Source: Owenia fusiformis
Taxonomy: Eukaryota; Annelida; Polychaeta; Sabellida; Oweniidae
Length of the DNA: 25,000 bases
Direction: 5' to 3'
Assembly (NCBI GenBank): GCA_903813345.2
Contig: CAIIXF020000010.1
Location: 889,169-914,168 of the forward strand
The notes below the pieces were generated by a model that ran no database searches, was not told the origin of the DNA, and saw nothing but the letters and a program-made list of their open reading frames with translations. Of the stretch, positions 10,467 through 22,400 are shown piece by piece; position 1 is the first letter of the stretch; each line of letters begins with the position of its first letter. Position numbers and translations under genes: made by a program.

Positions 10467-13400
10467 ATGAATAAGAGTGTTGTTAAGAAGGTGGAGAGTC
10501 TCCATGGCAACCCAAGCAACACCAGGAATGTCTGTATTCTGGCACACGTAGACCATGGTAAGTTAGAATCTCCCCTCATTAAAGCACCTGGATCAAATCT
10601 TTCTCCTATTCCAAATTTTCAAGAACTAAATGATATAAATTTTCTGCGGTTTCAGGAGGGTGGTTTGAAAATTGCTACTTTTGCCCCAAAAATTGCTTAA
10701 AGGAATAATTAACCAGTTTCAAGTTTTTTTGAGCAATATTAGGGGGAGGGGTCATTTATCTTGGCCCTTTAAGTCCCTTTGACTATGGCATTATATTTAC
10801 CATGTCCGATCAATGAGAAATTTCGAAACTCATCATTTCTATGGTTTCAGGCAAGACTACCTTGGCTGATAACCTGGTGGCAAGTAATGGAATTATCTCA
10901 CATAGGATGGCAGGCAAGGTAAGTTTGTTTGTAATAAGTTTATTTGTTTGTTATGTATTTGTTTGTATATACATGTATAAATATGTAGCTGTTTGTTGTG
11001 TGAGTCTATTTCTGCCATGGTAAAGTAACCAGGTGAATCAAATATTGTCCAATTGTCTGATGAAGGAGCCCCTTTTTCAGATATATCATAAGATCACTTA
11101 TCTCATTGGTGAGAGAATTATGACTAGGAATTTCAGATTATTTCTGCTGCATGAAAATCTGAAATGTTTATCTTCAATAGTACATGTATTTGAAAATGTG
11201 AAATGTGAAAATGTGAAATGTTTATCTTTAATAGTACATGTATTTGAAAATATGAAATGTGAAAATGTTTATCTTCAATAGTACATGTATTTGAAAATGT
11301 GAAATGTTTATCTTCAATAGTACATGTATTTGAAAGACCCATGGCAGAATATTCCACTGTTGTATTGTTGATTTGAAATTCATTTTCATAGCAGTTGATT
11401 TATCTCTATTTCTAAGCTCCGGTACATGGACAGTCGTGAGGATGAGCAGGTACGAGGTATCACCATGAAAAGTAGTGCCATATCACTACACTTTAGGAAC
11501 TCTGAAAAAGATTACTTGGTGAACCTGATAGATTCTCCTGGTCACATAGACTTTTCAAGTGAAGTCTCGACAGCAGTGAGATTGTGTGATGGAGCAGTTG
11601 TAGTGGTGGATGTCGTAGAGGGAGTCTGTCCTCAGGTAAGAGACCATGGGCTATTATACAAAACAAGGATTTACTCTGTATGTTACCAGGTAAGGGCTTG
11701 TTGCTTAAACTTCAAAATTCCCTCCATTAAATCAACTTAGTGCTACACCCACCTGATCATCTGAAAATCACAATATGCAAAATTTTAATATTTGAACAAT
11801 TTTGGATTACACAAGTTTTAATAAATTGAATAATATTTGCATTCTATTGAACAAAGACCAAAAATACTTTCCTTCAGACCTATGCAGTGTTGCGCCAGGC
11901 ATGGCTGGAGAAGATCAAGCCAGTCCTGGTTCTCAACAAGATGGATCGCTTAATCAAAGAACTGGAGATGACTCCTCTTGAGGCTTTCTTGCATCTGCAG
12001 AACACATTAGAACAAGTGAATGCTATCACTGGGGAATTGCTCACTTCACAGGTCCTGGCAACTACTGGCACTGAGACAGGTCAGCTTGTTTGTTTCTCAT
12101 TGGTTGAGGCTTATTACCTCATAATAATGCTTGTTTCTCATTGGTTGAGGATTATTACCTCAAAATAATGCTTGTTTCTTATTGGTTGAGGATTATTACC
12201 TCAAAATAGTGCCTTTTTCTCATTGGTTAAGGCTTATTACCTCATAATAGTGCTTGTTTCTCATTGGTTAAGGCTTATTACCTCATAATAGTGCTTGTTT
12301 CTCATTGGTTGAGGATTATTACCTCAAAATAGTGCCTTTTTCTCATTGGTTAAGGCTTATTACCTCATAATAGTGCTTGTTTCTCATTGGTTGAGGCCTA
12401 TAATCTTGTAACAGCCTATATATCCCCAATGAAATCTAGCTGAAACATTGAATTATTGAAACTACCGCACACTCCCCTATTGAGAATTTGGAAATGACAT
12501 GGTACAGTTGAAAGCATTCATCACTCAGTTAAAATTCTTGAAGATTTGACCAATTTTTTAAATCACATGACCATATGAATCAATAAAGAGTGCAAAGAGC
12601 CAATCTTCCTAAGGTTCAGGCTCAGAATTATTATCTTATGTTTCATGTTTCTTGTTTTTTATTATGTTAGGAAGTTTGAGTCCAAGCAAGAAAGTAGAGG
12701 AACACATATGTTTCTTGTTTCATGTTTCTTGTTTCTTATTATGTTTTAGGTAGTTTGAGTCCAAGCAAGAAAGCAGAGGAACACATATATGATTGGAGTT
12801 CTGGTCTTGAGTTGACAGATGACTCAAAGTTGTATTTCTCACCAGAGCAGGGAAATGTTGTGTTTGCAAGTGCATTAGATGGATGGGGGTTTGGGTAAGT
12901 GAATTCTCAATCAATCACTTATTTGTTTTTGTTGATTAGGCCATAAGAAGTAGATTCTTTGTTTTGCATCCTGGCAAAATCCAAATCATGCAAGGGTACA
13001 AGGAAAACAAATACAAACTCAAGGAAAAACACAAACTTGTTTGCTGAGAAATTCTATGGGCATAAAAAGGGTTGACATACCAATTTATATATCTATAGAT
13101 TTTATACAATATATTTAAATTTAGCTATTATTCAAGGGTAGAAAATAAGGAAATACACAATGTATGCCAAAGTAATCAATAACACTGTCAATTTTGATGC
13201 AAGTCAAATTGTCCGCCATATAGTCTGATTCTGATTTAATGAAATGCGATGGTACTTTCAGAATCTTGTGATTGCAATTTGGATGTGTTTGTTTTTCCTG
13301 ATTTAATCAAAATCGTGCAAGCAGGGGGATGCAAAACAAAGAATCTACTTCTTTTGGCCTTATCTCATGAAAGATGTTAGAGAGAAGATTGAAATAGTTT

Positions 13401-16400
13401 GATACGCAATATAATGTAAATATTTTTCAACACTTAAGTTAACAGATTAAACATTCACATTTCACCTTGCAGATGAAAATATATTGAACGATTTTATGTC
13501 TATAGTATTTATGGATAGAGAGCCACATTTTTAAGAAAACTTGTATGTAAAAGTTATGACCTCCATTGATTACTGTTCCTCCCTCTTAATCAGTTTTTCA
13601 GGGGCCTATTTTGCTTGTACCTTTATGCTCAATTATCCAATTAGTTCCATGAAGGGATGAAGGACCACAATTCCACTTGTTTATGTTCAACTTCTGTTAA
13701 AAATGGAAAGCTTAACCATTCAAATTCATTCACCATTAATTCATTCCAATTTGCATTTAGAATAGCCGAGTTTGCTGAGATGTATTCACAGAAGCTTGGA
13801 GTGAAATCAGACATATTGCAGAAGACGCTCTGGGGAGATTTCTACCTGAATAACAAAGACAAACGAATAATGAAAGGTGCCCAAGCCAAGGGAAAGAAAC
13901 CTTTGTTTGTTCAATTCATTTTGGAAAACATCTGGGCAGTTTATGATACAGTAGGAAGGAGGTAGGTGGATTCACAATTAAACTTGTTCAATGACTTTTT
14001 ATCAAGACTCTTCCCAATCAGAATACATGTACAGTATGTAGAAATACATGTACAGAAAACATGTACAGTATGTAGAAATACATGTACAGAAAACATGTAC
14101 GGTATGTAGAAATACATGTACAGAATAAATGTACAGTATGTAGAAAAGTCTGCCTTTAAGCTCATATTAATCACATGTTCATACACTGTAAAAGGCAATG
14201 AAGTATACATTCGCGAATATGAAGATGTTATCATGTGTCATACAAAGAGTCAGAGAGGTAGCATTGGGATCAAAATATGATTGAAGGGAAGAAATATTTG
14301 ATCCTGCAACATAGCATTTGAACTACATGTATTTACAAACTTGTATACTTCCAGAGATAAAGAAAGGATCTCAAAAATAGTGAAATCTCTGAAACTAGAA
14401 ATCAATTCCCGTGATCTCAACCACAATGATGGTAAAGTGGTCCAGCAGGCTATATTCAGACAGTGGCTCCCCCTGGCGCAGGCAGTATTGGCAATGGTTG
14501 TCGGGCAACTGCCTAGTCCTTTGGATATAAGTGTTGAGAAAGTTGAACAGCTCATGTGTACTTCCATACACAGTTTTAACTCTCTTCCATCCTCTAGTCA
14601 GTTACTTAAACAAGGTACAGTAGCAGAAAAGAATGATTTTAATTTTACTTTATAAAACCAGTTTTCACAAAAGGGGTGCAATATGAACAGAAATAATTGA
14701 ACACACCAGAAATTTGCATGAAAACAATATTTTAGTTTTCACATTTATTATAAATCATTTCATAGAATAGTTTTTGTTGCCTTTTATTTCAAATTGAATA
14801 AATAGTGTATAATGTATAGGGCTAAGGCCAACGCTTATTGGCATATTGTATATAAGACTACATGTTTTCTGAAGTGACTCCACTTTCTTGAAGTGTTCCA
14901 CTTATAGAGGCGTTCAACTTTACATGTTTTACTGTAACACTATGTTGAATAAATGATGCATTTGTGTGTTTAGATTTCTTGGCCTGTAGCCCAGCAGAAG
15001 AGGCCCCTGTCATAGGATTTATCTCAAAGATGTGCCCCGTGGACATTAAGCATCTACCTCAAAATAAACACAGGTACCATTCAAAGCTTAATAGATGTCA
15101 CTTTTATTCTAAATATGTATGTTTCCTAATAGCTGTAAAACACTTGTGATCCAGTATTTGAGCTTTGTAATCAGATGCATGAACACCATTTATGTCAAAG
15201 AACATATGTAAGACAGCATGTTTTATATTTACATGCTTTATTTTCAATGGGGTTGACACTCTGAAAAGCAGTACCCACATACATGTACTCATTTGCCTTG
15301 TCCAACTTACTGAACAGTTCAGTGGCTTTAGTTATAAATTTCACTATGGTGGAGCTGCTCTTCAAATGGAAATGTAGATGCAGATGTTAACTATTTTTAA
15401 ATGTTCCATTTAAGTAATATAAGTAAGGAACAATATCAAAGATTCTGGCGTTTTGTGAACTTTTTATTTGCAAATTCATAGATTCTCTTAGACATATGAT
15501 GCTGACCCACGTTTGTGCCAAAAATTTGTGAATATTCTGCCTACATCTTTAAGATTATGGAAAAAGATACCTCCAAGGCTCGGACATTTTTTAACTGAAA
15601 CAGATTTATTTTTGTAACCAGTTTCAAGATTTCCACCACAGTGATTTTGGGGACAATCATGGCTCAATGACAGCTAACTGTTTTTAGTCAACCTGACCTA
15701 AATTGAGACGAGGAGATGAATCTCTCTTTTAGGCCACTCACTCAGGAAGAGATCAATGAAAGAAGGGAGAAGGCCAGACAGAACCATGCATCGAAGAACT
15801 GTCAGCAGCAAGATGGACCACTTCCTGCTCAAGGACAAGTTGACACTCAAGGTAGGATACTAACTGTAATGCTAACCAGATGCTAACTGTAATGATGTCT
15901 GTTTTAGTGTAGTTCCATAGTGTCACTATTGTGGCAACAATGAAAACTGCCTTGAAGTCGAAATATGCTTTCGGTTTTCAATTAGGTTCTCTGGGTAACT
16001 TTGAAATTATCAAAAAATCAAAATGTAAAATTGATCTAATTGATTCTTAACTGGTATTATTATATTATAAGTATATATAAAATTCAATAAAATGATGTTA
16101 AACTTATTATGTCAACACCACAAATGATGGCATATTGTTAGTCTTCAACATTTTTGTGGATGATATTTGGTGGTTTGAATTTGACATTCAGAGTTTGGCA
16201 GAAGGTGTTATTTTAAGAGGAGGTACATTTATGTGTTATTTGCTGTTAATCATCAAAATATCTCGAGCACAAATAAAATGACATTCATTTTACCACATGA
16301 ATAATCTTCCTTTACACACAAGAATTAAGCCCACGGACGTCTTGTTCTCATTACAGTTTTTCCTGTAGATTGATTAACTTTTGCAGCAAACTTCTAATGG

Positions 16401-19400
16401 TGACGAGGTCCAGTATTCTAAACAGTTGTTCCTGCAATTTAAATGTCCAGTTATCTATGATATTGTTTTAATCCAAAGTCCATTTCAAGAAAATAATTTG
16501 GTGGCCAATTTGAAAAATACTGCTTGTTGAGTGTCCCATTATTCCTTCAGAAATAGTGAAGATATTAATTAATTTATTTTTGTTTAATTTGCATAAAGCA
16601 GGAAGCATCAGAAAATGTAATTGTATATAAATTCAATTTTAAATATATCTTTAGCCATCACCAAATAATTGTTGAGTATAAAGCACAATAAAGATGATTA
16701 TTTAGTGCAAAATTTACCCATTATACTTTTTTTTAATGAATTCTCGATTATGTATTACTCTTAAATAAATTGATAATGATTCAGTCAAGCACTTTTGGAT
16801 ATCGCTGGTGTCAATTTTAGCATCTAACCCAACAAGAAAATAAAGGTTTTTCAATGTTAATGTTAATATTGATGTCTATTCAAAGGCAAATGTGAGACTC
16901 GTGTCCTTCATTTTCTCCTGGTACAATTTCATAAATGCAGCATCTTCTTCAGTTGTGAAGTAGTTCTTCCAGTCCCCAATCTCCCCCTTCCTCATAAATG
17001 GTGAAATATTATGATCCATAATCGGGAACCCCTCGTAGTTCACCATGGGGTTGGCCTTCATGTTTGCAAAAGACACATGGTCGCATATTGCTGTAAGGAC
17101 GTCATCACCAAGATCTTTCTCAAGGAAACCTGCAATTTGCTTGATTTGCTCCAAGGGGGATGTTTTGAGGTCTTCATACTTGACCAACAATATATGATCA
17201 TCCTTGATGGATGCCTCATACCAGCCTAAGACATTTTTGAAGTAGTCTCCAAGGACGACGTAACCTTCCATAAACATGCTCAAGAATTCACTGAATGGGC
17301 CAGTAAAACTGCCTAAATTTTTGTTCATTTTGTAAAAGTTGTAGAATGATACAGCAACATCTTTTGGGTTTCTGACAACATAGATAACCTTTGGGCGATC
17401 AGTTTGATTAGAATCATACATCGCTGAGAATGCTGGGTAATCTAGATGTGTTTTGATAAATCGAGGGCTCGGCATGGTCCTGATTGCAGAGAAAGCTTGT
17501 TTGACTTCAATGAATGGGAATCTCATGTATAAAGGTGTTTTCTTTGCGGCCTCAATGTCCCCATTGTTGTTTATGAGCCAAACTATCTCTTCAGTCCAAG
17601 TTGTACCTGGAAGTACAAGTTACTTAAAGTTAGCCATGTCTGTTTTATCAGATGACTTACATTTTTTATGTCACCACCAAAAAGTGGTGACATAATGTTA
17701 TGGTCTCCCTTTTTTGTGACTGCGGTTGGTGATTGGCGATTGGTGGCTTACTAATGGATGATGTGCTCAGTCTATGCTCCAAGGATCTGGATAACTGCTG
17801 AGTGCTACAACTTGAATTTTGAAGTTGTTCACTGCTCAAAAAAATGCATTAGAAATGCAAAATACCCCTAGATTTGCTGGATAGATCAGTGAACTTCTTC
17901 AACATTCCTGTTGCAGTAGTTATCCAGAACATTGGAGCATGTATTGTACAAAACAACCATTAATCTGGCAACTGAATGTTTATTCTAAGACAATTTTGCA
18001 CACTTCGAAGTTTTCTCTTCCTTATTGATTTATCAACATCTTTATGAAAATGCAGCAGAAGGCTAACACTACACCCCTAATCAGCTCTCTGAAATCATGG
18101 TAACGTACGGTACATTAAGAGTATGGTACCGTACGATACCGTTATTTTCTGGTACAAAATTAAGTATGAAGGCATGCATGTATTTCCTTGCTTTTTCAGG
18201 AAAGTATCATTACATTGTCTACTTTTAGTAAACCTGGAAACAGGTCAGTGGTAGCTCCTGTGTTGTCTGGAAACTTTGAAATAAAATTTGGAAAAATAGA
18301 AAGTGTGAAATATCAGAATTTCCTGGAGTTCCCATTGACCTCTTACCAGATATACTAAAAGAAGACAATGTAATGATACTTTCCTGAAAAAAGTAAGGAA
18401 ATTAACATATGCCTTCATACTTTATAGTGTACCAGAAAATAACATGTGCAGGTATAGCAATTTTTTACCAAAATGTTATTTTCCAGCTGTACCTTAATAT
18501 ATTGTGCTCTCGATGTTCAGAATTTCTCAAGCAGAATATATACTATATTACACTTCAAATCATTCAATAACTATAGTATAATTGATTTCAGGCAAAAATA
18601 TTAATGTGTAGTGTCCTTTAAGGTCCCATGGTACTTAAAGGAATATTCCTTGCCAGACCCTTTCTCTCTTGATATGGTAGCTATAATCATATATATAGTT
18701 TCCATATTTAGCAAAACATGGGAAAATGTTTTAATATGGTCAATATTGATCATTTAAAAATCTAGTGCTCATTTCCAGTGAGCTGCCATCTTTTAAGATT
18801 TCTTGCAGGAAGTGATGTCATCAACTCTCAACTTCTATAACCTTGCCCATAACAGTATAGGAAAGTAGCACAAAATCACTTCTAGACAAGTGATCATTAC
18901 TTTCTGTGCAAACATATTTTCAGGGCTTGTCAACTTAGAATAAAAGAAGAGATTTTCAGAAGGATTAAATAAGATACAAAGTTGAAAAAGAATATTTAGC
19001 TGGTTTTGTAATTCTTAATAGCTCCTCACCTAATGCTATATGCAAAGTTGAGAGTCGATGACATCACTTCCTGTGTGAAATTTTAAAAGATGGCAGGTTA
19101 CTGGAATTGAGCATCACATTTCTAAGTGATCAAATTTGACCATATCCAAACATTTTTGCGTGTTTTGCTAAACATGGCAAGCATATATATGGTTATAGCT
19201 ACCATATGAGGAGAGAGATGGTTTGGCAAGGAATATTCCCTTAACAGAAAATGACAAAACAGCAAGTGACAAAACCATACCGGATTTCAAACACTTTTTG
19301 AACCAAGATAACAGAGTTCTGTTTTGATCTCCAGTCAGTTTAATTAGCTCCACATGTAATTTACCTGACCAGGATCACAATGTACATGGTCAAAATGATC

Positions 19401-22400
19401 CTTTAACATGATGAAATAACTTTTTCTGGCCTCTGAAAATGTGACTGAAAAATAGCTAAAAGTAAGTGCTTAGGAAAGGTCACTGAACAGAATCTTTTGA
19501 ATTTTTCAGAAAATGTGCCCAATATATTGCTCTAAATGATACAATCTTTGAAAATTTGATATCATTCACAGAAAAAGAAAAAACTGAAAAAAACTGAGAT
19601 GAAAAGCGATCTATTTTCCTTTTTATGACTGCTATTTTTGTTTCAGACAATTTTCTAAAATTTTCTACATCTTCCAGTTTTGCACAAAGAGTAAGCCTAG
19701 AAAAGACTGGTGAGAAGATTTATTTTGTATAATGTATAAAAAACAAGAAAATTCAGTGAAAAAATTTTCTCACTGAATTTTCTTGTTTTTATACAATTTA
19801 TCAAAACATTCTTCTTCACATTCTTTTCTAGGTACATGAGTATACTTGTGCAAAAGTGAAAGATGTAGACATTCTGGGGAAGCAGTGATTCAAATTTGAA
19901 AAATAACTTGTGACTCAATTGAGGGTTGCAGCAAAATTCCGAACATGCACCCTGACTTTAAGAAACTTTGTAACCTGACTAGATTTGACATAGATTTTGA
20001 CATGGATATACTTAAAAACTGACTTTCCCCAATGCAGCCCATTTCCATAATATGAGCAATATTGTCATTCCAATGATAACATACATGTACAACATTATAA
20101 TACAATATATTCAAAAAGTTTCATAATGTAATCTCTCATTGATGTCTCACCTGACTTAGGATATGCAGATACAATAATGTCCTCTTTCTTAAGTTTCATA
20201 TTGTTAAAGTCTTGTTCATCTTCATTATCCAGCATGTCGACATGTAACAGATTGCCTTTAAACAAATGCTCTCCACGTATTCTATGAGAGAATTTGTTAG
20301 TAAAAGCTTCTAACTCTGCCGAATCCATGATTGCAGTTTATTGTGTTTCTGTGTAACAGGTATAGCCTCTCTTGAGTGAATAGTTAAACTGTATATTGAA
20401 TATTTGTATGTGTGCTAAGGGTCAGATTTATAGTATAACTAAATATAGTTTTATATAATATGGTGGTATGGTTGTGAATTTGTCAAAAGTTTGAACCAAT
20501 GTACTGATTACTTGTGTAAATGTGCCAAGGGTGAGGTTAAGTCAGGCTTATAATTTAGCTAAATATAGTTTTATAAATATGGTTTTATGGTTTGGATTGT
20601 TTGATTACTTCATTTGGTCAGATATTGAGTGCAAGTTAACACAAAGAGGTTTAAACACATAATCCAATAGGGGAGTTAGGGTTGGTAAACAAAATTAGTA
20701 GAGAAAAGTGTACAGTATGTCCATAAAAAATGGATCAAAATGTGGTTGATGTCTTTGTGCAAAATGAATTTAAATGTATTTCATTGTGTTAAGAAAAGTT
20801 CAGTATTGACAAAGTTTACATGCTTTATGGATAAATCCCAAAATATTGTATTGGTTTTATTTTTTCATTTTTTCATGGCTTAGGCCTATACTGTACGTTT
20901 ATTCTTCAAATTCCAAATGTAATTCCCAATTTAATAAGTAAGTGAAATCCAACTGAAAACAGCAGATATTATTTTTGTTATGCAAATCAAGAGAAATTCA
21001 TTAGTTTTATGACACCACTTTTTAGTCTTGAGACTTAGTGGAAGATGGCCTTGATCACAACTATAGCGGAGTACTTGTATAGAATTCTTATTTTATTTAT
21101 TCTCTTACATGACATATGTTGTAAATTATAATTGTTTGTAGTTCATCAAGTTGTTCATATATAAATATAATTTACTTATTATGTCACCACCAAAAGATTT
21201 CAAAGCTCTTGGAATTACAGTTTTTGGAGTTTACTCTATAAAATTTGACAAAAAAGTAGGACTTCTGGCAGGTTTTGTGATTGACAAGTTTCTCAAAGTT
21301 TGCCTTATACTTGATCATTTCTTGCAATGAATTACATCATTACGAGATTTAAGCATTCCTTACATATTGCTCAATATATGTCAGCATCAAATTTTTACCA
21401 TTTTTGAGATTAGTGACCTTCGAAAGGTCAAAAAAGTTGATTTTTCAAATTGATTTTTGGATGTAAATTTTGGTCAGCTTAATCACAAAATACCTTACTG
21501 AGCTCTGAATAAGTAAAATTTTCAAGGTCAAAGGTCATCAAACTAGGTCACACAACTGTGCTATCTAAGTTTCTCAAAGTTTGAGACTACAAATCCAAAT
21601 CAATATTTTTGTTTGAAAGTCAGGATAAGCATTCCTCTGAAGGTTCCAAACTGTGTGAGCACTGGACCGTGGGTCCTTTATTCTTTTGATGGTGGTTGGT
21701 GGTAGGCGATCGGTGGTTGGCAGTTGGCATCTGTAACAGATTATTAAAACTTCCAATAACTTAACAAATACTGTTTAGACTGACTTAAGTTTTTTCCAAA
21801 ATCATCTACAAGTTTTCAGAAGTACAAATCTGACTTTATATTAAAGATTTGACCTTTGGTGACCTTTTCAAGGTCAAAAAAGTTAAAAAAGGTCTTTTTT
21901 CAACTTGCATCAAATTGACCAATTTTTTTCAAAATTATTTACAAGTTATCAAAAGTTCAAATCTGACTTTAGATTTGAGGTCAAAAAGGGTCAAAAAGGT
22001 CTTTTTTTAGTTTGCTTCAAATTGACTAATTTTTTTCTAAATCATCTAGAAGTTCTCAAAAGTTCAAATCTGACTATAGATTTGACCTTCAATGACATTA
22101 TCAAGGTCAAAAAATATTTTTTTCAAAGTCAAATATTTTTTCAAAATCAGCTGAAAGTTGTCAGAAATTCAAATCTGACGTAAGATTGAACTAATATTGT
22201 GAGCAACTAGGCGTTGACATTTTGTCATGTTATTGCCTTGTTGTAATTAGGACTTTCTATTCTTCTAAATAGAATTGACCAGAGGTAACTCGGTCGTTAG
22301 ATATTTAAACTTATGACACAAAATGGCCCCCAGAAAACCTTCTTACGAACAGATTCTGTACACCTGCTAAGGAGGATGGTTGTAATTTATACAGTTATTT

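Noticed and set aside
14858-15149. Overlapping 61-62-codon frames on both strands around EFL1 exon 8
   Set aside because: Only 14974-15073 is supported, by splice sites and frame continuity; the rest is intron read-through.
21905-22183. 92-codon open frame with repeated FKLTNFF / SNLTIDL
   Set aside because: Product of the degenerate AAGGTCA-rich tandem repeat; no domain and a clear repeat origin.
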